Counted from the first letter of the stretch, positions 44,979-55,500 are shown. The stretch: 64,000 nt of DNA from Bacillota bacterium (GCA_023443625.1 JAEZTQ010000098.1:1-64000); one strand, 5' to 3'. Notes: generated from the letters alone by a model not told the origin. Program-made: numbers and translations.

Positions 44979-46559
44979 ATGTCTATGATTTCAGTCAATA
45001 ACTTAACCTTTTCCTATGATACGAACTACGAGAATATTTTTGAGAAGGTGAACTTTCAGATAGATACAGATTGGAAGCTGGGATTTATCGGTAGAAACGG
45101 CAGGGGGAAGACAACATTTTTAAATCTTTTACTAGGAAAGTATGAATATCAAGGGAGTATAACCGCATCAGTCAGTTTTGATTATTTCCCCTTTGAAGTA
45201 GAAGATTGGAGCATCAACACATTAGAAATAATTAAGAATACCATTGCTCCTTTTTCCAGGTGGGAGGAGGAGATGGAGAAGTGCCTGAAGGAGCAGGACA
45301 GTGACCCCCTGGCCATGGAACGATATGGAGTTTTACTTGAGCTATACCAGGCCCATGATGGTTATATCATAGAAGAATTGATTACAAAGGAGCTAGGGAA
45401 GCTACAAGTGGAGCCAGAAGTCCTAGAAAGACCCTTTTCGACCCTTAGCTTTGGGGAGGGTACCAAGCTTATGTTAGCTGCACTATTTTTAAAGAAAAAT
45501 AATTTTTTACTCATTGATGAGCCCACCAATCATCTTGATATGGAGGGAAGATTTATACTGGCAGAATATCTTAAAGGGAAGAAGAGTTTTATATTAGTTT
45601 CCCATGACAGAGCATTCTTGGATCAATGTATTGATCATGTGTTATCTATTAATAAATCAAATATTGAGGTAATGAAAGGGAATTATTCCACTTGGCAACA
45701 GAATAAAGAGATGCAGGATAAATATGAACTAGAGAAGAATGAGCATCTTATAAAAGAAATAAAGGAGCTATCCATAGCGGCGAAGCAAGCTGCCGGATGG
45801 TCTGATAAGGTAGAGGCCTCTAAGATTGGAAATCATGTATTTGATAGAGGAGCTGTAGGGCATAAGGCTGCCAAAATGATGAAGCGAGCAAAGCAGATTG
45901 AAAATAGAACCTTAGAGTCTATGGAAGAGAAAAAGTCTTTGCTTAAGAATATTGAGGAGAAAGAGGAGCTAAAGATAAATATTCTTCCTTTTCCTAAGAA
46001 AGCAATGATTACAGCAGAGAATTTATCCCTCTTATATGGGGAGAAGCTCATTGTTAGTAATATCAATTTCTCCCTTAGAGCAGGAGAGAGAATTGCCCTA
46101 AGAGGTAAGAATGGTTCTGGTAAATCTACTCTATTTAAACTTCTATTAGGAGAAAAGGTAGGCTTTGAGGGAAGGTTTCATGTTGCCAATGGGCTAAAGA
46201 TATCCTATGTATCCCAGGATACCACTCATCTATCTGGCAGCCTAGAGAATTTTGCACAGGAACAAGAGCTAAATGAGAGTATATTTAAAACAGTGCTTCG
46301 GCAACTTGACTTTAGTAGAACTCAGTTTGAAAAGGATATGAGAGAATTTAGCGGTGGTCAGAAGAAAAAGGTTCTTTTGGCTAAAAGCTTATCAGAGCCA
46401 GCCCATGTTTTTCTATGGGATGAGCCCTTGAATTTTATCGATGTAATCTCCAGAGTGCAAATAGAAGAGCTGGTATTAAAATATCAGCCAACTATTGTTT
46501 TTGTTGAACACGACCGTATCTTTACGGAGCAAGTGGCCACATCAAGTATATATTTATAA
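44979..46559 (+). CDS. ABC-F ribosome-protection protein, Lsa-like
   Basis: 526 residues, two ATPase domains without membrane segments. First: GRNGRGKTT (38-46), signature LSFGEGTK, LIDEPTNHLD. Second: GKNGSGKST (about 374-382), signature FSGGQKKKVLLAKSL, LWDEPLNFID. The interdomain arm (about 225-330) is lysine/glutamate-rich and helical. The pattern, including LSFGE in place of LSGGE, is close to Lsa/Vga-type proteins. Those free ribosomes from lincosamides, streptogramin A and pleuromutilins. The second-domain Walker B region has ETxxD changed (EPLNFID). Regulation by the upstream attenuator is likely. Confidence 0.88.
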   Translation: MSMISVNNLTFSYDTNYENIFEKVNFQIDTDWKLGFIGRNGRGKTTFLNLLLGKYEYQGSITASVSFDYFPFEVEDWSINTLEIIKNTIAPFSRWEEEMEKCLKEQDSDPLAMERYGVLLELYQAHDGYIIEELITKELGKLQVEPEVLERPFSTLSFGEGTKLMLAALFLKKNNFLLIDEPTNHLDMEGRFILAEYLKGKKSFILVSHDRAFLDQCIDHVLSINKSNIEVMKGNYSTWQQNKEMQDKYELEKNEHLIKEIKELSIAAKQAAGWSDKVEASKIGNHVFDRGAVGHKAAKMMKRAKQIENRTLESMEEKKSLLKNIEEKEELKINILPFPKKAMITAENLSLLYGEKLIVSNINFSLRAGERIALRGKNGSGKSTLFKLLLGEKVGFEGRFHVANGLKISYVSQDTTHLSGSLENFAQEQELNESIFKTVLRQLDFSRTQFEKDMREFSGGQKKKVLLAKSLSEPAHVFLWDEPLNFIDVISRVQIEELVLKYQPTIVFVEHDRIFTEQVATSSIYL

Positions 46560-46594
46560 CTAACATACCCAAACTTCACAGCCAGGTATTTATT

Positions 46595-46698
46595 ATATGC
46601 TTGATAGTATCAGTATTCAATCTTAAAAGAAAGCATGAAGGATCATATCATAATCCATGTTAGTATCTGTGATAGCTATTAAATACTATTAAGCATAT
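46595..46698. repeat. Imperfect 104-bp inverted repeat in the ABC-F/sanA gap
   Basis: ATATGCTTGATAGTAT (46595-46610) pairs with ATACTATTAAGCATAT (46683-46698), 15 of 16 perfect. Inner complementarity (GGAT/ATCC, CATG) gives a long hairpin. The 13-mer ATCAGTATTCAAT is shared with the 1314-1411 repeat. The rest of the gap (46560-46932) is AT-rich with no gene seen. Confidence 0.5.
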
Positions 46699-46932
46699 TT
46701 TAATCTATTAAATTGGAAGGTCTAAGTAAAAAGAGGCATATCAACAAATAAAATACAAACTAAATATAAATAAAATATAAAATCCAATACAAATAATGCT
46801 AGTTTGTAAAAAAAATAATGACTTATAGTATTTTTAGTATATAATTGTTTAAAAGGATATGCTTTAGAGTATTTAGAGGTTATCAATGTGTATCTAGGTC
46901 ATTTATAATAGGGGTAAGGAGATATTAAAAAG

Positions 46933-47619
46933 ATGAAAGAAAAAAAAGGGAAAAATAAAATACGGACTTTTATTATTGTATTATTTCTTATAGGTCTTGG
47001 ATGCACAATTATACTTTTTGGTATAAATGCCTATGTTAAGGCATCAGTTAAAAGGCTTATCTTAACCGAGGAAGAGGCTATACAACTTGATGAGATAGAC
47101 TGTATTCTTGTGTTGGGAGCAGGCGTTTGGGAGGGAAATAGACCAAGTGCCATGTTAGAGGATCGATTAAATCAAGCAATAAGTCTATATAAGGCAGGGG
47201 CAGCGGACAAGCTGCTGATGAGTGGAGATCACGGTAGAAAAGACTATGATGAAGTGAATGTAATGAAACAATATGCCATAGATACAGGAGTTCCCTCAGA
47301 GGATATATTTATGGATCATGCGGGTTTTTCAACCTATGAAAGTCTATACCGAGCAAAGGAAATATTTCAAGGGAATAAGGTAATTGTTGTAACCCAGAGA
47401 TATCATCTTCATCGTGCCCTCTATGTGGGTAAAGGTTTGGGCCTTGAGGTCTATGGTGTTCCCTCTGACCCTAGGGAATATGTAGGTCAGAGTAAAAGAG
47501 AATTAAGAGAAATCGCTGCCAGAATTAAAGATTTTCTCTATGTAATAACAAAGCCGGAGCCCACCTACCTGGGAGAAACAATTCCTGTTACCGGGGATGG
47601 TAATATTACAAATGATTAA
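46933..47619 (+). CDS. SanA/YdcF-like DUF218 protein
   Basis: 228 residues. One N-terminal TM helix (about 12-33) is followed by an external DUF218 domain: CILVLGAGVWEGNRPSAMLEDRLNQAI, KLLMSGDHG and VVTQRYHLHRALYVGKGLGL. This matches SanA, linked in other bacteria to vancomycin permeability and envelope integrity. GTAAGGAG precedes the ATG. It lies 8-29 bases before a response regulator gene and so may share a transcript with it. Confidence 0.88.
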   Translation: MKEKKGKNKIRTFIIVLFLIGLGCTIILFGINAYVKASVKRLILTEEEAIQLDEIDCILVLGAGVWEGNRPSAMLEDRLNQAISLYKAGAADKLLMSGDHGRKDYDEVNVMKQYAIDTGVPSEDIFMDHAGFSTYESLYRAKEIFQGNKVIVVTQRYHLHRALYVGKGLGLEVYGVPSDPREYVGQSKRELREIAARIKDFLYVITKPEPTYLGETIPVTGDGNITND

Positions 47620-47648
47620 TAGATTACATGAAATATGGGGGTAGTAAA

Positions 47649-48335
47649 GTGCAAGCCAAAATACTAGTGGTAGAAGATGATGAGAATATAAATAGAATAC
47701 TAAGACGTTATCTTGAGCGGGAGCAGTATGAGGTAATATCAGCCTTTTCAGGTACGGAGGCAAAATTACAACTACAGTTGGCAAGCTTTGACTTAATCCT
47801 GCTTGATTTGATGCTTCCTGGTATTACAGGAGAGGAACTGATTAAAGAGATTAGGGACAAGGAACAAATTCCAATTCTTGTGATATCTGCTAAGGGTGCC
47901 CTTAGTGATAAGGTAAATGCCTTGAGAACCGGAGCAGATGATTATATGACTAAGCCCTTTGAGAGAGAAGAGGTCATAGCAAGAGTGGATGCTATTTTAA
48001 GAAGAAGTAACAGAAATCTTTCTACCCCAAAGGAAGAGGAAGATTATAAGCTAAAGAATCTTATTCTGAAACCAGTGGCAAGAGAAGTGCTTGTTAAGGG
48101 GAATCTCATATCATTAACGGCTCATGAATTTGATATTTTGTATCTCCTGCTAAAACACCCTGATAAGGTGTTTACAAAGGATCAATTATATCAGGATATT
48201 TGGAAGACAGGATATTATGGTGAAGATAATACCATCAATGTCCATATGAGTAATATTCGTAAGAAGATAAAAGAATTTGATGAGGAATCCTATATTAAGA
48301 CAGTTTGGGGTATTGGTTTTAAAGTAGATCCATAA
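47649..48335 (+). CDS. OmpR-family response regulator of the second ABC module
   Basis: 228 residues from the GTG at 47649, eight bases after GGGGG; an in-frame ATG at 47628 lacks a ribosome site. Receiver domain with EDDEN (9-13), D53 in LLDLMLP and K near 102 in YMTKPF. Winged-helix domain from about 130 (TAHEFDILYLL, TVWGIGFKV). Its kinase is encoded 1.9 kb on, after the ABC genes. Direct repeats upstream of the ATPase gene (48441-48466) are its likely target. Confidence 0.9.
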   Translation: MQAKILVVEDDENINRILRRYLEREQYEVISAFSGTEAKLQLQLASFDLILLDLMLPGITGEELIKEIRDKEQIPILVISAKGALSDKVNALRTGADDYMTKPFEREEVIARVDAILRRSNRNLSTPKEEEDYKLKNLILKPVAREVLVKGNLISLTAHEFDILYLLLKHPDKVFTKDQLYQDIWKTGYYGEDNTINVHMSNIRKKIKEFDEESYIKTVWGIGFKVDP

Positions 48336-48440
48336 ATGATACCATATTAAGTGAAATATAACTTGACATTAATACATAATACAACGATGCAAGGAACTGT
48401 GGATTTTATATAAAACCTATAATTCATCTTTATACTTTCT

Positions 48441-48466
48441 TTAAGCTTTATTAAGTACTTTTTAAC
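48441..48466 (+). promoter_or_regulatory. Three direct repeats, candidate response-regulator site
   Basis: TTAAG at 48441 and 48451, and TTTAA at 48461, lie exactly ten bases apart, one helical turn. OmpR-family dimers bind such tandem half-sites just upstream of activated promoters. The site sits 60-80 bases before the ABC ATPase start codon. Confidence 0.5.
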
Positions 48467-48522
48467 CCTGTAATGATAAACTAAATATCGTTAGCAAGAA
48501 AGAGTATGAAAGGAGTAATAAG

Positions 48523-49455
48523 GTGCAAGAAGTTATATTAACTACTAAAAATTTAACAAAAAAGTATAAGGATTATAAAGCAGTCAATAATGTCAATCTA
48601 GAATTAAAGCAAGGGGAAATCTATGGACTTGTAGGCAAAAACGGTGCAGGGAAGACAACTCTATTAAGGATGTTAACAGGGCAGGCTTTCGCTACCGAGG
48701 GGACAATTTCTATATTTGACGCAACCTCTGAAGGAGAGCTAAATAAGAATAGAAAGAGAATAGGAGCGATTATTGAAGTACCTAGTTTTTATTCTTATAT
48801 GTCAGCACAGCAGAATCTAGAATATTATCGCAAGCAAAGAGGAATTCCTGGAAAGGACTGTGTAACCCAGGCACTGGAGGAAGTAGGGCTTGCCAATACA
48901 GGTAAGAAGAAATATAAAAGCTTTTCCTTAGGGATGAAGCAGAGGTTGGGATTAGCATTAGCCCTTATGAATCAACCTGAGATACTTATACTGGATGAAC
49001 CCATTAATGGTCTGGATCCCTTTGGTATAGTTGAGATACGAAAATTATTAGTTAAACTTAATCAGGAAAAGAACATTACCATACTTATTTCCAGCCACAT
49101 TTTAACAGAATTGGCCAACCTTGTTACCTGCTATGGTTTTATAGATAAGGGAGTAATGATAAAGCAATTATCTGCTGAGGAGCTATCTAAGGAATGTAAT
49201 AAATATATAGAACTTAGAGTGGATAAGGTAGAGATGATGACAGCCCTTTTGGAAAAGAAGTTTGGCTGTACCTCTTATAAAGTAGCACCGGATTATACGA
49301 TTCACATTTATGATTATCTAGACCAATCAACAAAAATAAGTGAATTGGCAGTAACTAATGGAATTGGTCTAATATCCATGGTGACTAAAGAAATTAATCT
49401 GGAGAACTATTTTATTCAATTAGTAGGAGGTAATGGCAATGATCAATTATATTAA
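48523..49455 (+). CDS. ABC transporter ATP-binding protein of the second module
   Basis: 310 residues from a GTG after AAAGGAGTAATAAG. Walker A GKNGAGKTT (38-46), FSLGMKQRLGLALAL signature region, Walker B ILILDEP, SSHIL H-loop. It shares the FSLGM signature and INGLDP D-loop with the 20653 ATPase, so the two are probably paralogues of the lantibiotic-resistance class. Overlaps the permease gene by up to 23 bases. Confidence 0.92.
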   Translation: MQEVILTTKNLTKKYKDYKAVNNVNLELKQGEIYGLVGKNGAGKTTLLRMLTGQAFATEGTISIFDATSEGELNKNRKRIGAIIEVPSFYSYMSAQQNLEYYRKQRGIPGKDCVTQALEEVGLANTGKKKYKSFSLGMKQRLGLALALMNQPEILILDEPINGLDPFGIVEIRKLLVKLNQEKNITILISSHILTELANLVTCYGFIDKGVMIKQLSAEELSKECNKYIELRVDKVEMMTALLEKKFGCTSYKVAPDYTIHIYDYLDQSTKISELAVTNGIGLISMVTKEINLENYFIQLVGGNGNDQLY

Positions 49456-50218
49456 AAGTGAATTATATCGCATATTACACAGTAAAGGGGCTTATATATT
49501 TATTGGAATCTGCTCCGCGCTTCTCATCGCTGCCAATATTGTTCTGGCAGTATGCAAATTAGCCGAACCTAGTTTTCCCTATGCTACTACTGTTTTTTCT
49601 ACAGGTACTGTTATGTCCAGTATGACTTTTGTCTACATTCTATGTATTACGGTAGCAGCCCTGGTATTTGGCAATGAACACACAAATCATACCATGAAAA
49701 ATACTGTTTCCTATGGTATAACAAGAGGAACACTTTATTTTGGAAAACTCATTGTTCAGATAATCTATGCAATAGTTGCTTTTACAATTATTATTGGAGC
49801 CCATTTGGCAAGTGCATACCTATTATTAGAAAATTCTCCAGTAAATGAGATAATCGGTTTATTACGTTTGAGCCTTGTATGCCTTCCCCTTTTGTTATTT
49901 GCTCTGGCGGCTACCAACTGCTTCTACTTTATCATTGAAGGAACGGGTTTAGCCAACACTTTGATAATAGGTCTATTAATGGGGTTACCTATAGCTAGTT
50001 CATTCCTTGGAATGAAATTTAAATTATTTCGTGATTTAAACATAGTATTACCCTGGAATTTGATAAATAAAATTGGTATAGAAGGAGCATCCTTGAAAAT
50101 AGTACTTCCCTGGGAGGGTAATACAGGATATTATAACTACTGGATCTATGGTATGGTGCAATTTCTTCTTATAACAATCATAGGCTATGTGGTATTTCGT
50201 AAAAAGGAAATAAAATAA
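49439..50218 (+). CDS. ABC-2 permease of the second module
   Basis: 259 residues from the ATG at 49439, nine bases after AGGAGG; an ATG at 49433 is too close to it. Six TM helices are predicted (first about 18-38, last about 237-255). FGNEHTNHTMKNTVSYGITRGTLYFGK is the cytoplasmic loop typical of such permeases. Partner of the 48523 ATPase. Substrate likely an antimicrobial peptide or antibiotic (inference from the adjacent two-component system). Confidence 0.85.
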   Translation: MINYIKSELYRILHSKGAYIFIGICSALLIAANIVLAVCKLAEPSFPYATTVFSTGTVMSSMTFVYILCITVAALVFGNEHTNHTMKNTVSYGITRGTLYFGKLIVQIIYAIVAFTIIIGAHLASAYLLLENSPVNEIIGLLRLSLVCLPLLLFALAATNCFYFIIEGTGLANTLIIGLLMGLPIASSFLGMKFKLFRDLNIVLPWNLINKIGIEGASLKIVLPWEGNTGYYNYWIYGMVQFLLITIIGYVVFRKKEIK

Positions 50219-50261
50219 GAGAAATTCCAGTGAATGAATAAGCTTTGGAGGTGATGCAGGT

Positions 50262-51167
50262 ATGCTTTATGTAAGCATTATATTATTAATCATTATTATC
50301 ATACTTGCATTGCAGCTCAATTTTGTCTATAGGGCTATGAATAAAGCATCAAAGCAGCTGGATGAAATAGAAAAAGATCCAAAAAAGAACAGGCAGTTAA
50401 AAGGAATTGCCACAAATCCTTCCATAGAAAAACTCTTTCAAAGGATAAATATTATCTATCAGGCAAGACAAGATGAGAGAATTGTTTACCAAAGAAGAGA
50501 GACACAGATCAGAAGAGAAATTGAGAACATTTCCCATGACCTGAGAACGCCACTTACTTCAATTATTGGTTATGTTGATTTGATTAAGGATGAAGAGACT
50601 AAGGAAGGAGAAAGGCAGGAGTATTTAAATATCATTTATGATAGAGCAAAAGTTCTTCAGGCTTTCATTGGGGAATTTTATGAAATATCCAGAATAGAGG
50701 GAGAGGATTATCCCTTATTGCTTGATAAAGTACCGGTGCAAAGAATGCTTCAAGAGGCAGTAGTTGCCTATTATCATGAATTTGAAACAAGAAATATTCA
50801 AGTAAATATTGACTTGGATAGGAAGAAAAGCTTTATTATTGCAGATCAGATTCAATTTAACCGCATATTAAATAACCTTATTCAAAATGCTTTAAAATAT
50901 GCCACTAATCAATTTACCATAAAGCAATTTTCCCATGAAGGTATCTGTATAATGCAATTTATCAATGATAGAAATAATATTAGGGAAGAAGAGTTAAATC
51001 ATATCTTTGATCGCTTCTTTACAGGTGATGCATCACGTACCAATGGGAGCTCAGGCTTAGGTCTTACCATAACTAAGTTATTAGTAGAAAAGATGCAGGG
51101 ACAAATTGATGCAAGACTAGATGAGGGAATGTTTGTTATAGAACTAAAGTGGAGAGAAGTGTTCTAA
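50262..51167 (+). CDS. Sensor histidine kinase of the second module
   Basis: 301 residues. One N-terminal TM helix (about 2-20) and almost no external domain. A coiled linker leads to H92 in ISHDLRTPLTSIIGY. The ATPase domain has NLIQNALKYA, IFDRFFTGDASRTNGSSGLGL and LVEKMQGQI. Kinases with such short membrane parts often sense through their ABC partner. TTGGAGGTG precedes the ATG. It closes the regulator/ABC/kinase cluster. Confidence 0.88.
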   Translation: MLYVSIILLIIIIILALQLNFVYRAMNKASKQLDEIEKDPKKNRQLKGIATNPSIEKLFQRINIIYQARQDERIVYQRRETQIRREIENISHDLRTPLTSIIGYVDLIKDEETKEGERQEYLNIIYDRAKVLQAFIGEFYEISRIEGEDYPLLLDKVPVQRMLQEAVVAYYHEFETRNIQVNIDLDRKKSFIIADQIQFNRILNNLIQNALKYATNQFTIKQFSHEGICIMQFINDRNNIREEELNHIFDRFFTGDASRTNGSSGLGLTITKLLVEKMQGQIDARLDEGMFVIELKWREVF

Positions 51168-51171
51168 AAAA

Positions 51172-51222
51172 ACTGCCTTAGCATCACAGAAAAAGCTGTG
51201 AGGTTAAGGCAGTAATAGTTTT
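51172..51222 (+). terminator. Terminator of the regulator/ABC/kinase operon
   Basis: ACTGCCTTA...CACAG pairs with CTGTG...TTAAGGCAGT, loop AAAAAG, then TAGTTTT (ends about 51222). Confidence 0.8.
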
Positions 51223-51346
51223 ATGCTTTCTTTTTTTGCTTTTTAATAACTTCTGGTTCACTCATCATTGGTTTTAATGAAGGTAATACACCAGTATCTG
51301 CTTTCTTTTTTTTCTTTACTTCTTTCTTGAAATCTCTATTAGCCAT
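51221..51346 (-). CDS. 41-residue lysine-rich miniprotein
   Basis: Minus-strand ORF: MANRDFKKEVKKKKKADTGV, then LPSLKPMMSE and PEVIKKQKKKA. GGGGGTGAT is seven bases before the ATG. The protein is highly basic (about 15 lysines) with a central hydrophobic patch. It may bind RNA, ribosomes or membrane lipid head groups (inference). No family was recognised. Its stop overlaps the T-run of the converging terminator. Confidence 0.65.
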   Translation of the reverse strand: MANRDFKKEVKKKKKADTGVLPSLKPMMSEPEVIKKQKKKA

Positions 51347-51477
51347 ATCAAATCACCCCCTATGTAAATTCTTAATTCTATACTTATATTAATAATTATA
51401 TATACTTCTCATGATTTCGTCTAGTAAAATCTAAATCATAATTTGACAATATCGGGTATGGTAGGAACTAAAGAAAG

Positions 51478-51518
51478 GGCTGTGCGTCCATTGTGAAATA
51501 GGCAAAAGACGTACAGCC
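51478..51518 (-). terminator. Terminator of the Big2-domain gene (minus strand)
   Basis: GGCTGTGCGTC pairs with GACGTACAGCC (one mismatch). On the minus strand the hairpin is followed by CTTTCTTT. Between this and the miniprotein (51347-51477) nothing else is seen. Confidence 0.65.
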
Positions 51519-51582
51519 ATTCATGTTGTTAGCTTTAACCTGTACACAGAGACTTCATAAACCTAGCTCTGTCTTTGTGCGA

Positions 51583-52419
51583 TTATTTTACGGTAATGGA
51601 GTTGATTACATATTCAGTGATAGCTCCAAGCTCCAGATTATTTATGTCCGTTGAAACAGCTTCAATATAAACATTTTCAAGAATAAAATCGTAAATATAC
51701 TGTTTAAAATTACCTTCACTATATTGAACCAAGTATTCTGTTTTAAGGACTTTACCAAAGGAAGCTGTTATTTCATCCTGTGCAAAGTCACTCACTGTAA
51801 ATTCAAGTTCTCCTAAGCCGTTTTTTACTCCTTCTGTAAAGTATTCCTCAGTGTAAATGGCAACAATTTGTGATTTCAACTCTTCATAAGTCGGTATTGG
51901 ATCCGTTAGTGTAGAGATAGAGATCAGCACACTGGACGTTAAATTGGCATCTTTTGGAGTGAGTGTAACCCCAAGTATATCCTGTGAAGCAGGAATTATT
52001 TCTAAATCCCAATCCTTTGGAATAACTAAACTAATATTTCCGATTTGCTTTTCAACTGCATCAAAGGGTGCATTTTCTATATAAGGATTAGCCGGTTTCT
52101 TAACAGTAACCGTACAGGTATAACTCTTATTTGCAACTTTGGCTGTAATTTTTGAGGTCCCTGCTTTCTTAGCGGTGACAAGTCCCTTACTTGTAACAGT
52201 AGCAATGGACTTTTTGCTGGAGCTCCAGGTAACCTTTTTGGTGGTTCCGGTTATTTTCAATTGGTAGGTCTTCCCAACTTGAAGAGATAATTTAGTTTTG
52301 TTGATTTTAATTGTAGCTGCTTCTGCGATTACAGGATTATTGATAGAAGGAATGTCAGCTACTGTTACAATAAATACACATAATAATGCAATTACTATTA
52401 TTTTTTTGATGAATTTCAT
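51583..52419 (-). CDS. Secreted protein with a Big2 (bacterial Ig-like) domain
   Basis: 278 residues. Signal peptide at about 1-34 (KKIIVIALLCVFIVTVADIP, cleavage near AEA). A Big2 domain follows at about 37-108 (KTKLSLQVGKTYQLKITG, WSSSKKSIATVTSKGLVTAKKAGTSKITA). The C-terminal 170 residues are an unclassified domain, perhaps a PsbP-like fold by its pattern of strands (weak). GGGAGGTACTC precedes the ATG on the minus strand. Probably surface-attached or released. Confidence 0.82.
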   Translation of the reverse strand: MKFIKKIIVIALLCVFIVTVADIPSINNPVIAEAATIKINKTKLSLQVGKTYQLKITGTTKKVTWSSSKKSIATVTSKGLVTAKKAGTSKITAKVANKSYTCTVTVKKPANPYIENAPFDAVEKQIGNISLVIPKDWDLEIIPASQDILGVTLTPKDANLTSSVLISISTLTDPIPTYEELKSQIVAIYTEEYFTEGVKNGLGELEFTVSDFAQDEITASFGKVLKTEYLVQYSEGNFKQYIYDFILENVYIEAVSTDINNLELGAITEYVINSITVK

Positions 52420-52590
52420 TATGAGTACCTCCCTTATGTTATGGAATTATTATACAGCAATTCAACCAAGGAAACAATATAAAGTTTTAACTGTATGATT
52501 TACTAATAACGGTAAATAATAAAATAATATGAAACTTTATTCTTGAGTTTAAAGCTAATCCATACAATAGAGCTATTAGGAGTTAACATA

Positions 52591-55500
52591 ATGAGTAAAT
52601 TTAAGTTGGGAATCGATATTGGATCCACTACAGTAAAATTAGTAGTGATCAATGAGAAAAATAAACTACTGTACAGTGATTATAGAAGGCATTTATCAGA
52701 TATTAAGAAAGCCGTAATAGATTTAATTAGGACCTGTTATGAAAATATGGGGGATACCGATGTACAAGTATGCGTTACAGGTTCTGGTGGACTATCCTTA
52801 TCCGAATGGTTATCCATTAAGTTTGTACAGGAGGTTATTGCTTGCTCGAAGGCTGTTGAAGCCTATATTCCCCATACGGATGTGGTAATTGAGCTTGGCG
52901 GAGAGGATGCCAAAATAACCTATTTTCGCAGTGGTATGGAACAGAGGATGAATGGCAGTTGCGCTGGCGGTACCGGTGCTTTTATTGATCAGATGGCTGT
53001 GCTTTTGGATACGGATGCAGCAGGATTAAATGAATATGCCAAGGGTTATCAGGTGATTTATCCCATTGCCTCTAGATGCGGTGTATTTGCTAAAACAGAC
53101 ATACAGCCACTCATCAATGACGGTGCTCGAAAGGAAGATATTGCAGCTTCAATTTTTCAGGCTGTTGTTAATCAAACCATTGGAGGATTGGCCTGTGGAA
53201 AGCCAATTCGTGGTAAAGTAGCCTTCCTGGGTGGACCATTGTACTTTCTATCAGAGCTTCGTATGCGCTTTCAAGAAAGCTTAAAGCTGGATAATCTAGA
53301 TGCAATTGCTCCAGATAATTCTCAGCTATTTGCTGCTATGGGAGCAGCTCTTAGTGCAGGGAAGGAAAAATCGGTGCCTTTAAAGGAACTAGTCAAGAAC
53401 TTTGAGGCAATAAGTAATCTGGTTGATGATAAAGTGAAAAGCTTAGATTTGCTATTTGAGGATGAAGAGGAGTATAAGAGCTTTATAAAAAGACATGAAC
53501 AGGCCAAGGTTAAGAGAGGGGAGTTGGCGGATTATCAAGGCAGGGTATATCTGGGGATAGATGCAGGGTCAACAACTACTAAGGTTGCGCTTATTGGTGA
53601 TGGGGGAGAACTTCTGTATTCCCATTATTGTAACAATGAGGGGAATCCCTTAGTAAAACTTATAGATATTCTCAGTGATTTGTATGATAAACTGCCAAGG
53701 GGTATAAAGATAAGCAAGGCTACAGTAACAGGCTATGGAGAAGCATTGATGAAGGCAGCTCTCCATGTAGATATAGGAGAGATAGAGACGGTTGCTCACT
53801 ATAAAGCAGCAGGGCATTTTCTACCTGGTGTTGATTTTATTCTGGATATCGGAGGGCAAGATATGAAGTGCCTAAGGATTAAGAATGGAGCCATAGACAG
53901 TATTCTCTTAAATGAGGCTTGCTCTTCCGGTTGTGGATCTTTCCTGGAGGGCTTTGCTACTTCACTGAATCTTCCAATAGATCAATTCGCAAAGGAGGCT
54001 TTATTTGCAAAAGCTCCTGTAGATCTTGGTACCAAATGTACGGTATTTATGAATTCTAAAGTAAAGCAAGCGCAGAAGGAAGGCGCAAAGATATGGGATT
54101 TATCTGCAGGTCTGTCATACTCAGTGATTAAGAATGCATTATTTAAGGTGATTAAAGTTAGGGATGAGAAGGATCTAGGAAGTAAGATTATTGTACAGGG
54201 TGGTACTTTTCATAATGATGCAGTATTAAGATGTTTTGAAAAGATTACACAGAAAGAGGCAGTGCGGCCAGATATCGCAGGTCTCATGGGTGCTTATGGT
54301 GCAGCACTTATTTCAAAGGAATCTTATAAGGAAGGGGAAGAGAGCAGCCTCCTTCAAAGAGATGCCCTGAAGAATTTCTCAATGGAGGTTTCGGGAAAAC
54401 GTTGCGGTAAATGTACAAATCAGTGCCTTCTGACGATAAACAGATTTTCTAATGGAGAGAAGTATATTGCAGGAAATCGTTGTGAAAGAGGGGTTGGTAT
54501 AGATAGAAGTGTAAAAGAGAAGCTTCCCAATCTATATGATTATAAATATCAAAGAACCTTTGGATACCCTCCCCTTAGTGAGGATGACGCCCCTCGGGGA
54601 ACCATTGGTATTCCAAGAGTTCTTAATATGTATGAGAATTATCCTTTCTGGTTCACCTTGTTTCATTCCTTAGGTTTTCGAGTCATACTATCTTCACCCT
54701 CTTCAAAGCAAATGTATGAAAAGGGTCTTGAGACCATACCCTCAGAATCAGCTTGTTATCCGGCTAAACTCTGTCATGGTCATATCATGGATTTGATTGA
54801 GCAGGGTGTGGATACCATCTTTTATCCATCGGTAGTCTATGAAAAGAAAGAATTTAAGGATGTCACTAACCATTATAATTGTCCCATTGTAATTTCATAT
54901 CCAGAGGTAATTAAGAATAATATCGAAGAGATAAAGAAGAAAAACATACCTTTGATTTCACCTTTCTTATCTCTGAATAATACAAGAATTCTTGTTAAAA
55001 GGCTAACTGAGGAGCTTAAGGACTATGAAATCAGTGAAAGAGAAATAAGACATGCTCTTATGAAGGCCTGCAAAGAAAGAGAACATTATAAAAGAGATAT
55101 ACAAAGAAAAGGAGAAGAGGTAGTTAAATATCTGAAGGAACAGGGAAAGCATGGAATTGTACTCTGTGGGAAGCCATATCACGTTGATCCTGAAATAAAT
55201 CATGGGATATCAGATATGATAGTATCCTATGGAATGGCTGTACTGACGGAGGATAGTATCTCCCATATAGTTCCTTTACGTCATAAGCTCAGAGTCGTGG
55301 ACCAATGGGTATATAACTCCCGACTTTATCGTGCAGCTAGTCTGGTAGCCCAGGAGCCCTGTCTAGATCTGGTACAGCTAAACTCCTTTGGCTGCGGATT
55401 GGATGCTGTCACCTCGGATCAGATTGCTGAGCTTTTAGCAGAAGGTAAGAAGTTGTATACAATGCTCAAAATCGATGAGGGTAATAATCTTGGTGCAGCA

